Part shown: positions 52,020 to 60,352 of the stretch, in pieces
Position numbering within the stretch: the first letter of the stretch is position 1
How the letters are laid out: each line of letters starts with the position of its first letter
NCBI RefSeq assembly: GCF_025369935.1
Contig: NZ_CP104467.1
Coordinates: forward strand, 3,169,001 to 3,233,000
Origin: Paenibacillus andongensis
Lineage (GTDB): Bacteria; Bacillota; Bacilli; Paenibacillales; NBRC-103111
Direction: 5' to 3'
DNA length: 64,000 nucleotides
The notes under the pieces: model-generated
Database searches by the model: none
What the model was told of the DNA's origin: nothing
What the model saw: only the letters and a program-made list of their open reading frames with translations
Position numbers and translations under genes: made by a program

Positions 52020-53218
52020 AACCGGATTGTTTAATTTTGCGTTTTGGCGAATTGACGCTCAAAGGGAAAAATCGTAAGCGTTTTGAGAGAAGCGTCATGA
52101 CTCAAATTTGCAAAGTTTTAGGCTCTTTTCCTGATTTAAGGTATATTCCCGAGTTTGGGCGCGTATATGTGGAGCTAGGGGGAGCAGCTTATGAGGAAGC
52201 TTCAGCAGCTTTGCAGCGCGTTTTTGGACTTGCGTCGTTTAGTCCTGCCTATCATGCTCCTATGGAGGTCGAAGCCATTCAAGAGATGGCGCTGCGTATG
52301 ATGCAGGCACTGCCTAAACAACCAGCAACTTTTAAAGTGACCGTTCGCAGAGTGAATAAATCATTCCCATTTGATTCGCAGCGAATGAATTATTTGGTTG
52401 GAGGTTATGTGCTACAAGCATCACCGGGTCTCCAGGTGGATGTACATCATCCTGAGGTTGAGCTGCGGGTGGAGATTCGCGAAGAGCAAGTACTCATGTA
52501 CGTAGAGGTTATTGAGGGGGCTGGAGGATTCCCGTCTGGAACGAGTGGAAAAGCGCTGCTGATGCTATCTGGGGGAATTGATAGTCCGGTTGCCGGTTGG
52601 TTAGCGATGCGTAAGGGGCTTTCCATCGAGGCTATTCACTTTCATAGTTATCCTTACACCAGCGAGCGTGCGAAGGATAAAGTGATTGAACTTGCACACC
52701 AACTATCTGCTTACACAGATTCCTTGAAGCTTCATTTGGTTCCATTTACGGAAGTACAGACATCTATCCACCGTGAGTATCAAGATAATTTATTAGTAAC
52801 GCTTATTCGAAGAGCGATGTATCGCATTGCCGAACAGATTGCAGACCGAGAAGGTCTAAGCGCGTTAGTGACCGGTGAAAGCTTAGGTCAAGTGGCTAGT
52901 CAAACGCTGCCAAGCCTAAATGTCATAGGGCGCGTTGTAACGCTGCCGCTTTTACAGCCGCTCATGATGATGGACAAGCAAGAGATTATTCGAATAGCCG
53001 AATCGATAGGCACTTTCCCGATCTCGATTTTGCCTTATGAGGATTGCTGTTCCTTATTTCTTCCTCCATCTCCAAGTACTAATCCTAACCTGCGCATGGT
53101 TGAGAAACTCGAAATGAGCATGGACTTCTTACCTGAATTAATTGAGAAAGCTGTCTTGCAAACAGAAACCATTGAAATTGTTCATGGACAAATGAAGAAG
53201 GTGTCGGACTTAATATAG
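52016..53218 (+). CDS. thiI: tRNA 4-thiouridine synthase ThiI
   Basis: A 400-residue protein with N-terminal ferredoxin-like and THUMP domains (about 1-165) and an adenylating PP-loop LMLSGGIDSPVAGWLAMRKG near residue 183. The C-terminal rhodanese of enteric ThiI is absent, as in other Bacilli; the paired desulfurase delivers sulfur to the conserved Cys in the PYEDCCSLF segment region. It makes s4U8 in tRNA and may help thiazole synthesis. The stop codon touches the inverted 31-bp repeat. Confidence 0.95.
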   Translation: MKPDCLILRFGELTLKGKNRKRFERSVMTQICKVLGSFPDLRYIPEFGRVYVELGGAAYEEASAALQRVFGLASFSPAYHAPMEVEAIQEMALRMMQALPKQPATFKVTVRRVNKSFPFDSQRMNYLVGGYVLQASPGLQVDVHHPEVELRVEIREEQVLMYVEVIEGAGGFPSGTSGKALLMLSGGIDSPVAGWLAMRKGLSIEAIHFHSYPYTSERAKDKVIELAHQLSAYTDSLKLHLVPFTEVQTSIHREYQDNLLVTLIRRAMYRIAEQIADREGLSALVTGESLGQVASQTLPSLNVIGRVVTLPLLQPLMMMDKQEIIRIAESIGTFPISILPYEDCCSLFLPPSPSTNPNLRMVEKLEMSMDFLPELIEKAVLQTETIEIVHGQMKKVSDLI

Positions 53219-53248
53219 GGATCTTTGAGCGTAGCTCAAAGTCTCTCC
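53218..53248. repeat. 31-bp hairpin repeat, inverted third copy
   Basis: The reverse complement of the 31-bp core found twice at 25403-25469 begins at the last base of the thiI stop codon. The 8-bp stem CTTTGAGC/GCTCAAAG is intact. No T-run follows, so it is not a standard terminator. Confidence 0.85.
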
Positions 53249-53322
53249 ACTTCTAGCATATTCGCCGCTAAGATCGCAGACATCGTCACCTGCTTGCCAT
53301 GCATCTTGGGAGGTTGTAACGC

Positions 53323-54003
53323 ATGATTGATGCGCTCATTTTGTTTTTGCAAATTATGTTGATCAATATTGTGCTTAGCGGTGATAATGCCGTCGTCATT
53401 GCATTGGCGAGCAAAAATTTGCCGCTTGCTCAGCGTAAGCTTGCGATATGGTGGGGTGCATTCGGGGCTATTGCATTGCGGTTGATTCTGACATTAGTTG
53501 CAGTAAGTCTGCTCGATATCCCATATATTCAAGCCGGGGGATCCATTCTGCTGTTTTGGATTGCAATTAAACTGCTTACGGATGATGACAGCCATGCTAA
53601 TGTGAAAGAAGCTTCTACGCTTGGTAAAGCGATATGGACGATTGTTGTAGCGGATTTCGTTATGAGTTTGGATAATGTTCTTGCCATTGCGGCTAAAGGG
53701 AATGGGAATAACACAGTCATCATACTTGGTATTGGACTCAGTATCCCTATCATAATATGGGGAAGTACGTTAGTGATGGAACTGCTGCAGAAATTTCCTA
53801 TTCTCGTATTTATGGGGGCCGGTATTCTCGGATATACAGCGGGGGAAATGTTCGTTAAAGATGAGAAAATGATTGATTGGCTGCTGCATGATTATGAATC
53901 GCTGCATGTATGGATCCCTATTGTGGCGGCTTCGCTCGTTATTATGATCGGCTTAACCTTCAAATGGGTGAAATTACTGCAATTAAAAGCAAGAAATGAT
54001 TAG
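53323..54003 (+). CDS. TerC-family integral membrane protein (YjbE type)
   Basis: A 226-residue protein with about seven transmembrane helices and the TerC/YjbE signature INIVLSGDNAVVIALASKNLP at about residue 15 and VVADFVMSLDNVLAIAAKGNG at about 108; the paired Asp residues in the two motifs are typical of the family. Members are linked to manganese export or metalation of exported proteins; no yybP-type riboswitch was recognised in the 75-base gap upstream. The start is ATG after GGGAGG. It is followed by a terminator. Confidence 0.92.
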   Translation: MIDALILFLQIMLINIVLSGDNAVVIALASKNLPLAQRKLAIWWGAFGAIALRLILTLVAVSLLDIPYIQAGGSILLFWIAIKLLTDDDSHANVKEASTLGKAIWTIVVADFVMSLDNVLAIAAKGNGNNTVIILGIGLSIPIIIWGSTLVMELLQKFPILVFMGAGILGYTAGEMFVKDEKMIDWLLHDYESLHVWIPIVAASLVIMIGLTFKWVKLLQLKARND

Positions 54004-54014
54004 AGGATTTGGAG

Positions 54015-54055
54015 AAACCGCCTAGCTGAAGTTATCAGCGAAGCGGTTTTTTTTT
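54015..54055 (+). terminator. Terminator after the TerC gene
   Basis: AAACCGC pairs with GCGGTTT, with further pairing inside (AGCTGA with TCAGC), followed by a run of nine Ts. Confidence 0.85.
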
Positions 54056-54116
54056 AAGAGGATGTGTTGAGATTCTTAAGTCAAAATGATATCCGGTACA
54101 GTAACGAATATGTATG

Positions 54117-55322
54117 TTAATGCTGTGCCATCTGGACACCACGTCTAGCTTGCCAAAAGCACCATCCATAAATAAGGATGAATATGAGAATTAACACGGT
54201 CGAGTAACGGTACATCAGCGCATAACTCCCGCTTAGGTTAGCGAGTGCTCCCAGAACCATCGCTCCTAACCCAATGCCTAGATCATTGGCGGAGAAGAAG
54301 GTTCCATTGGCTGCACCGCGGCGATTCGGCGCGGCACGTGCAATGGTCCAAGCCTGCAGCGCTGGCTGCAAGGAACCGAAACCTATGCCATAGCATATCG
54401 CTGCTGCGGCCAAGCTAGCTTCAGAGTGAGCATAAGAAAGAAGCAGGAGTCCTGCAAGGGTAAAGAGAGCGCCGGGCAGGAGCACCCACTCGGGTCCTTT
54501 GCGATCAAACAGCATACCGGTTATAGGTCTAACAATTAGCACCATGGAGGCATTGCATAGGAAAAACCAACCGACGTTCGAAATGCCGGCTTCGTGTCCG
54601 AACAGCGTTATAAAAGTCACAATTCCTCCATAACAGATGGCCGTGAATAGCAATAAAACGGAGGGAAGTATCGCTGTTCTTTCCCATAAACGATCCATAA
54701 GCTTCGGCTTTTCTTCCGACTTTTCGAGAGGCAGCGGCTTGGTGTAGGTGATAAAAAGAGAACTAAACAAAGAAAGTAGTGCCAATAGGGTTGAGATTAA
54801 TAGTACGCGGGGAAAACCATAGGTATGCATCAGCCAAAGGCCTGTAAGCGGTGCAGTTGCCATTGCGAATGTGTTGGACAACCCGTAGTAGCCCATACCT
54901 TCTCCGCGGCGCTCAGATGGAATAATGTCAGCTATAACAGTGCCTAAGGAAGTTGTGGACATCCCCCAACCGATCCCATGAACAAAACGGGCAGCAAGAA
55001 TAAGTGTAACGGCTGCCATATAGGAGTATCCGGCAATGGTTAGCGCACAGATCGCGAGTCCAACCAAAAGCACATGTTTTCTTCCAAACGAATCAAGCGC
55101 TCGCCCGGCAAAAGGTCGGGTAAGCAGGGAAGAAATCGTGAAAATGCCAATGACAAGACCGACTTGAACATCATTTCCGCCTAATTGTGACACATGTGTC
55201 GGTATCGTTGGTATGAGCATTTGAAAGCTAAAGAAAAGCAGTAAGTTGGATAGAGATGTAATTAGAAAAGCTTTGGTCCAAAGCGGTTTTCTCTTCTTTT
55301 CATCTACAAATAACGGTTCCAT
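54117..55322 (-). CDS. Major facilitator superfamily transporter
   Basis: The start is ATG at 55322, five bases after GGGAGGT on the minus strand, giving 401 residues; the frame is open 57 codons further but that part is not MFS-like. About 12 transmembrane helices are visible, with the loop 2-3 motif GRALDSFGRKHVLLVG (residue about 75) and the second-half copy GMLFDRKGPEWVLLPG. It is of the general drug or metabolite efflux type. The substrate is unknown. It is convergent with the TerC gene and divergent from the next gene. Confidence 0.9.
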   Translation of the reverse strand: MEPLFVDEKKRKPLWTKAFLITSLSNLLLFFSFQMLIPTIPTHVSQLGGNDVQVGLVIGIFTISSLLTRPFAGRALDSFGRKHVLLVGLAICALTIAGYSYMAAVTLILAARFVHGIGWGMSTTSLGTVIADIIPSERRGEGMGYYGLSNTFAMATAPLTGLWLMHTYGFPRVLLISTLLALLSLFSSLFITYTKPLPLEKSEEKPKLMDRLWERTAILPSVLLLFTAICYGGIVTFITLFGHEAGISNVGWFFLCNASMVLIVRPITGMLFDRKGPEWVLLPGALFTLAGLLLLSYAHSEASLAAAAICYGIGFGSLQPALQAWTIARAAPNRRGAANGTFFSANDLGIGLGAMVLGALANLSGSYALMYRYSTVLILIFILIYGWCFWQARRGVQMAQH

Positions 55323-55584
55323 GTTACCTCCCATATTGTCCATAAGCCAACCTGTTTGACAGAGGAAAAACGGGTTGCACGTGTAGTAGTATGTCCATGC
55401 TAAGGAATTTGAACGCAAGTACAACAGCTGCCGCGAATAGCATGAGCCGTTTGCCCGAAGCCGAACGGCGAGGTCGTAAATAGCGCCAAACACCCTAGCA
55501 ATTTCTCGCCATGTACGATAAACTATTTGTTGAAGGGTGTCGAAGTTGATCCCTTATTGACAAGTGAATTAGGAGGGGATTTGA

Positions 55585-56067
55585 ATGGCTAGAAATAGCT
55601 ACTCCATTGGTATCCTATTAATTGGCCTGGCCGCCATATTGCTTCTTGGAAAATTAGGTTTTTTCCATGTTCTTCTTTCGTTCTTCTGGCCGCTAGTTTT
55701 ACTCATTCCTGGGCTGCTGTTCCACGTATTCTTTTTTAACCGATCGCTGCCCGCAGGCGTTCTTGTCCCTGGAGGTATATTATCGACTTACGCAATCATG
55801 TTCTTTTACTGCAATATATTTGGGTGGAGTTCGATGAGCTATCTGTGGCCGGGATTCATTCTTGGTGTAGCTATCGGATTGTATGAGATGCACCTGTTCG
55901 ATCGTGGAAGTGATCGCGGTGTTTTGATAGGTGCTATGGTGCTGGGAATTATTTCAGCTGTATTTTTCGGGTTAACTCTACTAATTCATTTAGGGATCTA
56001 TGTAATCGCTTTGATCCTTGTCGTGGCTGGACTTGTCATGATGTTCCGCAAGCGAAATGTGTGGTAA
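55585..56067 (+). CDS. Membrane protein with LiaF-type transmembrane region
   Basis: A 160-residue, almost wholly hydrophobic protein with about six transmembrane segments, starting MARNSYSIGILLIGLAAILLLGKLGFF, which resembles the LiaI/LiaF-like N-terminal transmembrane domain of envelope-stress proteins. It lacks the soluble C-terminal part of LiaF. The start is ATG after AGGAGGGG. No two-component genes are near. The function is unknown. Confidence 0.8.
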   Translation: MARNSYSIGILLIGLAAILLLGKLGFFHVLLSFFWPLVLLIPGLLFHVFFFNRSLPAGVLVPGGILSTYAIMFFYCNIFGWSSMSYLWPGFILGVAIGLYEMHLFDRGSDRGVLIGAMVLGIISAVFFGLTLLIHLGIYVIALILVVAGLVMMFRKRNVW

Positions 56068-56113
56068 TTTCAAGCATTTGCTTGTAAAAGTTTTATGTAG
56101 AACGGCATTTACC

Positions 56114-56142
56114 TTGCATAATGTCGAGAAACTGCGTATAAT
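56114..56142 (+). promoter_or_regulatory. SigA-type promoter of typA
   Basis: -35 TTGCAT (56114-56119) and -10 TATAAT (56137-56142) with a 17-bp spacer. Transcription would begin near 56149. Confidence 0.75.
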
Positions 56143-56154
56143 AAGTATAAATGT

Positions 56155-56187
56155 CAAGCGTCGGCGCTTTCGTCCGACGCTTGTTTT
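56155..56187 (+). promoter_or_regulatory. Stem-loop at the start of the typA mRNA
   Basis: A perfect stem (CAAGCGTCGG with CCGACGCTTG, loop of about nine) followed by TTTTATG lies only about six bases after the expected transcription start and before the typA ribosome site. It looks like a terminator in sequence but follows the promoter, so attenuation or 5'-end protection is likely. Confidence 0.55.
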
Positions 56188-56231
56188 ATGAACAGAGACG
56201 AAAATTATAGGGTAGAGAGGGTTTGACATTC

Positions 56232-58073
56232 ATGCACGCAAGAGACAAGATTCGCAACATTGCAATTATCGCACACGTTGACCACGGTAAAACAACACTC
56301 GTAGATAAATTACTTCAACAATCAGGTACATTCCGCGAGAACGAGGCTGTTCAAGAGAGAGCGATGGACTCCAACGATCTCGAGAGAGAACGCGGTATTA
56401 CCATTCTTGCAAAAAATACAGCAATTAATTATAAAGACTACCTGATCAACATTGTGGATACACCTGGACATGCCGATTTCGGTGGTGAAGTAGAGCGTAT
56501 CATGAAAATGGTAGACGGCGTTTTGCTGGTTGTTGATGCTTTCGAAGGCACAATGCCGCAAACGAAATTCGTTCTACGTAAGGCACTGGAAAGCAACCTT
56601 TCTCCGGTTGTTGTTGTTAACAAAATTGACCGTCCGAATGCGCGTCCTCAAGAAGTTGTCGACGAAGTTCTTGATCTTTTCATCGAACTAGGTGCTACGG
56701 ATGAGCAGCTTGATTTCCACGTTGTATATGCTTCCGCATTGCAAGGTACTTCAAGTCTTGATCCTGAGAAGCAAGATGCCAACATGGAAGCTATCTATGA
56801 AACAGTCGTCAATCACATTCCGGCTCCAACGGAAGATGTTGATCAACCGCTGCAATTCCTTGTAACATTGATGGATTACAATGAGTACTTGGGTCGTATC
56901 GGCGTAGGCCGTGTGAACCGTGGTAAAATTCGTCAAGGCCAAACTGTTGCTGTTATGACACGTGAAGGCGGTCAGAAGCAAGCTAGAATCGAGAAACTTT
57001 TCGGTTTCACAGGCTTGAAACGTATTGAGATCGAAGAAGCAGCTGCAGGGGACATCATTGCCATTGCAGGGATCAAAGATATCAATATTGGTGAAACGGT
57101 AGCAGATCCTGCGAATCCGGAAGCATTGCCAGTCTTGAAAATTGATGAGCCAACGCTGCAAATGACATTTATCGTAAATAATTCACCATTCGCAGGACGC
57201 GAAGGGAAATGGGTAACTTCCCGTAAAATTCGCGAGCGTCTTTACAAAGAACTTGAAACAGACGTAAGTTTGCGCGTAGAAGATACTGATAGCCCAGACG
57301 CTTTCATCGTATCTGGCCGCGGTGAGCTTCACTTAGGTATTTTGATTGAAAATATGCGCCGTGAAGGCTTTGAATTGCAAGTTTCCAAACCAGAAGTTAT
57401 CATTCGTCAAATTGACGGTCAAAAAATGGAGCCGATTGAGCGTTTAATCATCGACGTTCCTGAGGATAGCATGGGTTCCGTTATGGAGAGCTTAGGTTCC
57501 CGTAAAGCGGAGATGGTCAACATGATCAACAACGGCAGCGGTAACGTTCGTCTTGAGTTCTTAATCCCTGCACGTGGTTTGATCGGTTACAGAACGAACT
57601 TCTTAACGTTAACACGCGGCTACGGGATCATGAACCATGCTTTTGACAGCTATGGTCCATACCAAGGAGCTGGTGTTGGCGGACGTCATGAAGGCGTACT
57701 TGTTTCCAGCGAATCAGGCGTATCTACATTATACGGAATCCTCTCCGTTGAAGATCGCGGTATCTTGTTCGTTCATCCGCAAACAGAAGTTTACGAAGGT
57801 ATGGTCGTTGGTGAGCATACGCGCGACAATGATATTATCGTTAACATCTGTAAGGAAAAAGCGGTAAACAACATCCGTTCCGCGAACAAAGAGGAAACTG
57901 TCAAAATGAAAACTCCTCGTTTGTTCTCGTTGGAGCAAGCACTTGAGTATTTGAATGATGATGAATATTGTGAAATCACACCAAAATCCGTTCGTATTCG
58001 CAAAAAGATTTTGAACAAAAGCGAACGCGAGCGTGCGGAAAAACACCGCAAAACAGCTGAAGCTAACGTTTAA
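56232..58073 (+). CDS. typA: Translational GTPase TypA/BipA
   Basis: From ATG at 56232 (ten bases after GAGAGGG) the product is 613 residues; a TTG at 56223 is too close to the ribosome site. GTPase motifs are [11 protein letters not shown] (G1), the switch [28 protein letters not shown] (G3) and NKIDR (G4), followed by domain II, EF-G-like domains III and V ([19 protein letters not shown]) and the C-terminal BipA-specific domain. TypA acts in 50S assembly and stress growth. It begins the typA-ylaH...ylaK block of Bacilli. Confidence 0.97.
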   Translation: MHARDKIRNIAIIAHVDHGKTTLVDKLLQQSGTFRENEAVQERAMDSNDLERERGITILAKNTAINYKDYLINIVDTPGHADFGGEVERIMKMVDGVLLVVDAFEGTMPQTKFVLRKALESNLSPVVVVNKIDRPNARPQEVVDEVLDLFIELGATDEQLDFHVVYASALQGTSSLDPEKQDANMEAIYETVVNHIPAPTEDVDQPLQFLVTLMDYNEYLGRIGVGRVNRGKIRQGQTVAVMTREGGQKQARIEKLFGFTGLKRIEIEEAAAGDIIAIAGIKDINIGETVADPANPEALPVLKIDEPTLQMTFIVNNSPFAGREGKWVTSRKIRERLYKELETDVSLRVEDTDSPDAFIVSGRGELHLGILIENMRREGFELQVSKPEVIIRQIDGQKMEPIERLIIDVPEDSMGSVMESLGSRKAEMVNMINNGSGNVRLEFLIPARGLIGYRTNFLTLTRGYGIMNHAFDSYGPYQGAGVGGRHEGVLVSSESGVSTLYGILSVEDRGILFVHPQTEVYEGMVVGEHTRDNDIIVNICKEKAVNNIRSANKEETVKMKTPRLFSLEQALEYLNDDEYCEITPKSVRIRKKILNKSERERAEKHRKTAEANV

Positions 58074-58094
58074 TTCACAAAGTGTTCTAAATAT

Positions 58095-58130
58095 GGGAAA
58101 TGTGGGCTACAATGCCGCATTTCCCTTTTC
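58095..58130 (+). terminator. Terminator after typA
   Basis: GGGAAATG pairs with CATTTCCC with extra GC pairs inside, followed by TTTTCC. Confidence 0.8.
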
Positions 58131-58134
58131 CACA

Positions 58135-58242
58135 GTAGAAAGTGTTCGTTTCGGTAATGCCGAAACATGCTTTCTACTTGGCGATAAAACCTACCTCTAA
58201 ACGCGGTCGCTCATCCTTGAATGACTCCGATAGAGGTTTTCT
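58135..58242 (+). repeat. Structured 107-nt repeat, copy 2
   Basis: Outer stem GTAGAAAG/CTTTCTAC (58135-58142, 58170-58177) encloses an inner hairpin GTTTCGG-TAATG-CCGAAAC; the 65-base conserved part is 58178-58242, with AAAACC and GGTTTT ends able to pair. Both stems differ from those of the copy at 40184 at paired positions and stay complementary. It lies between the typA terminator and the YlaH-like gene. Confidence 0.7.
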
Positions 58243-58309
58243 CATTTATTTGTAATTTTGAGGGATAATGGTAAATGACTTTACTTTCGAACGAAATGGA
58301 GTGTATGTT

Positions 58310-58594
58310 TTGACTGCCTTGAACGAGTGGTTTGGAAATCACCTGTACATCACTTATCTATTAATCTTTATATTTATGTCTTATGTGTATAACAAAGTTT
58401 TCCGGACACGTAAATTACCGGTTCTCAAGACTGCTATCATATATGTGCTGCTGGCCATCGGATCGGTTATGCTGCTTGTTTTTCAAATTGTAGGACTTCC
58501 TATCGTGCTTTGCCTGACTGTTGCTATATCGTTAATGTTTCTTGTCCGTATTCGGTATTTCATCGAGAAAAGAAGCGGTAATAAACCAACTTAA
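58310..58594 (+). CDS. YlaH-like membrane protein
   Basis: The best ribosome site (GGAG at 58298) points to TTG at 58310, giving 94 residues; ATG at 58268 is also in frame (108 residues) but its AGGG is too close. Three transmembrane segments are visible (LYITYLLIFIFMSYVYNKVF, TAIIYVLLAIGSVMLLVFQIVG, LPIVLCLTVAISLMFLV). The position right after typA and the sequence fit the YlaH family of unknown function. Confidence 0.8.
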   Translation: MTALNEWFGNHLYITYLLIFIFMSYVYNKVFRTRKLPVLKTAIIYVLLAIGSVMLLVFQIVGLPIVLCLTVAISLMFLVRIRYFIEKRSGNKPT

Positions 58595-58616
58595 AGCAAA
58601 AGCTTAGGAGGGTCGA

Positions 58617-59048
58617 ATGACTCGATACTGGTTAACTCCGATTGCAGGCTATTCTCCTCTGGTGTTGGGGGCTGATCGCTTAGACTGCTCTCCGCTCACC
58701 AAATTGGAAGCTTTCCGTGAATTGGCGAATGGAAGACACCCCAGATTGCTATCTATGTTTAAAGCTAGTCTTCTGTTAAGCGACGATGAAGAGATCTGTG
58801 GCTCAGAGCTCGTAGAACTTGATTTATCGCTTTCTGAGACCGTTGTGTTTGAAGGTGACCCTTTTCATTTGTCGCATTGCGCAGAAGCCTTTCTAGATCG
58901 TCTCCTCAAGCGAGAGGAAGCAAGGGACCTTGTGTTATCGTTGGATGACAGCGCTTTAGATGCACAGCAAATTATTTGGAAAAACGAATGGCTTCGTTGG
59001 CTGGAGTTAGGCTGCGATGTTATTTTACTTAGAGAGGACGGGCGTTAA
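58617..59048 (+). CDS. Hypothetical protein downstream of ylaH
   Basis: A 143-residue soluble protein (TRYWLTPIAGYSPLVLGADRLDCSPLTKLEAFRELANG...) rich in Leu, Asp and Glu. No signal peptide, transmembrane helix or recognised domain is seen. The ATG follows AGGAGGG, and the gene is 22 bases after the ylaH-like gene and touches the next gene, so all three probably share a transcript. I do not recognise a family or function. Confidence 0.7.
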   Translation: MTRYWLTPIAGYSPLVLGADRLDCSPLTKLEAFRELANGRHPRLLSMFKASLLLSDDEEICGSELVELDLSLSETVVFEGDPFHLSHCAEAFLDRLLKREEARDLVLSLDDSALDAQQIIWKNEWLRWLELGCDVILLREDGR

Positions 59049-59049
59049 A

Positions 59050-59328
59050 ATGAAACTGCAAGACGCCTTTTTTAATTGGCTGCAAATGCATATTGTAAGT
59101 CAAGCAAGGCCGGATGACGAAGCGGCCAAAGAGACGCTTGATTTTTTTGCGCTTATTTTGCGTGAAGATCATGGGGTCAGTCAAGTGAGTGTGGACGAAT
59201 CGGATCGGATGAAAATTCACATCGCCTATGAACAAGAAGGTATCAAGAGTAATCAAAGTTTTGATCGCGAATCGGCAGAAAAGCTGCTTGATGATATTAA
59301 TTCGAATCCGATTTACAATAATCAATAG
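59050..59328 (+). CDS. Hypothetical protein
   Basis: The start is ATG at 59050, one base after the preceding stop, with its ribosome site GAGAGGAC inside the end of the upstream gene. The product has 92 residues (MKLQDAFFNWLQMHIVSQARPDDEAAKETLDFFALILREDHGV...), mixed alpha/beta, no membrane segment. I recognise no family. The tight junction implies translational coupling with the 58617 gene. Confidence 0.7.
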   Translation: MKLQDAFFNWLQMHIVSQARPDDEAAKETLDFFALILREDHGVSQVSVDESDRMKIHIAYEQEGIKSNQSFDRESAEKLLDDINSNPIYNNQ

Positions 59329-59404
59329 ACGTTCATGTTGGACGACATAACTTTTTTAAACCGACGTACACTAAAGTATATCTGGCTGAAAAAGGAGTGT
59401 TCGC

Positions 59405-59413
59405 ATGAATTGA
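59405..59413 (+). other. Two-codon ORF behind a perfect ribosome site
   Basis: AAAAAGGAGTG (GGAG 59394-59397) is seven bases before ATG AAT TGA. The short ORF lies between two hypothetical genes, 96 bases before the small gene at 59509. Confidence 0.35.
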
Positions 59414-59508
59414 AAATAGATACATAAGGGTGGAACGCTTGCCACCCGCTATGCTATACTGTAAGTGTAAGGAGCGTTTTCAACCACCTAGTAGGAGGCG
59501 CAAACGAT

Positions 59509-59652
59509 ATGGCTGAACACAACACAGTTTTACCGAAGCAATGGATAGATCGCGCCCAAATGATGACCGAGCCTGAATATGAGAAAACTTGTGTGAGCCG
59601 AGTAACTGTGAATCCAGCCGGCCGAGTTTTTGATGCGATAAAAAAAGCCTAG
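59509..59652 (+). CDS. Small 47-residue hypothetical protein
   Basis: ATG at 59509 follows GTAGGAGGCG by about ten bases; the ORF ends at TAG 59650. The product (MAEHNTVLPKQWIDRAQMMT... ending VFDAIKKA) is soluble and has one Cys. It is too short for confident family assignment, but the ribosome site is very good and a terminator follows at once. It sits where ylaI is found in B. subtilis, but lacks the zinc-type Cys pairs expected of YlaI. Confidence 0.6.
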   Translation: MAEHNTVLPKQWIDRAQMMTEPEYEKTCVSRVTVNPAGRVFDAIKKA

Positions 59653-59679
59653 ATCTGCGTATGCAGTCAGGCTTTTTGT
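59641..59679. terminator. Bidirectional terminator
   Basis: AAAAAGCCT...CTGC-GTAT-GCAG...AGGCTTTTT forms a stem between the small plus-strand gene and the minus-strand lipoprotein gene and can serve both. Confidence 0.8.
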
Positions 59680-59692
59680 TATCTTCGGTAGA

Positions 59693-60238
59693 TTACGGGT
59701 TCGGCATCTCCGCCGTATTCGTACCATTAGGTCCTGCATTGTTTGGCGTATTGCGAATATCACGCGGCAGCTGAGGCATAACACGGCCTATGATGTCTGC
59801 CATTTGCTCTGCGAATCCAGTAATTGGTCTTCCTGCTTGAACGTTATCCCGAATGTTGCGCAAACGTTGATCTAAGTCCAAATCTGCGGTAACTATGGCA
59901 TTAACTCCGTATGGATCTTTCTTAAGCGCTTCAGCTACCGAATACTTGACGGTGCCGACTTTCGCTCGATCCAACTCTTTATTAATGTTGATGCCGACAA
60001 CGGCGGTATTGCCGAAGACGACACAGTGCGCGCTTTCAACCTGAGGGATGCTGGTGGCTAGGTTTTCCAAACGTTCTGCAACAGCCTTCGAATCTTTTAT
60101 CTCGAGCTTTTGTGGGGCGATTTGTTGAACTTTTACTTGGTTTTGATTCGGATCTTGAGAGGGGGCACCACTTTTCGGCGCTTGACTACAGCCAACCGCG
60201 AGGGTCAGAATTACTATAAATACGCACAATAGTCTCAC
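59693..60238 (-). CDS. YhcN/YlaJ-family sporulation lipoprotein
   Basis: The 181-residue protein starts at GTG (60238). A lipoprotein signal ends in LAVGC with the lipidated Cys at residue 17. The rest has the YhcN/YlaJ pattern (LATSIPQVESAHCVVFGNTAVVGININKELDRAKVGTVKYSVAEALKKDPYGVNAIVTADLDLDQRLRNIRDNVQAGRPITGFAEQMADIIGRVMPQL). These are spore inner-membrane lipoproteins linked to germination. It is antisense to its neighbours and its position next to a ylaK-type gene fits YlaJ. Confidence 0.9.
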   Translation of the reverse strand: MRLLCVFIVILTLAVGCSQAPKSGAPSQDPNQNQVKVQQIAPQKLEIKDSKAVAERLENLATSIPQVESAHCVVFGNTAVVGININKELDRAKVGTVKYSVAEALKKDPYGVNAIVTADLDLDQRLRNIRDNVQAGRPITGFAEQMADIIGRVMPQLPRDIRNTPNNAGPNGTNTAEMPNP

Positions 60239-60352
60239 TTGAATCGTTCCTTTCTTTCCTGAATCTCGCGTTTAGTTTGTCCAGCACAGCTAGGTTGTAT
60301 GTAATCTAATATAACCAATGATCTAACGCCAAATCTGGGAGGGGACACACCA

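Noticed and set aside
53249..53322. Manganese (yybP-ykoY) riboswitch before the TerC gene
   Set aside because: The gap is 74 bases and lacks the conserved loops of the riboswitch.
55323..55493. 57-codon extension of the MFS gene
   Set aside because: The residues are Tyr/Cys-rich and unlike MFS proteins; GGGAGGT before the ATG at 55322 settles the start.
59439..59460. Promoter TTGCCA...TATACT before the 47-residue gene
   Set aside because: The gap between the boxes is ten bases, far too short for SigA.
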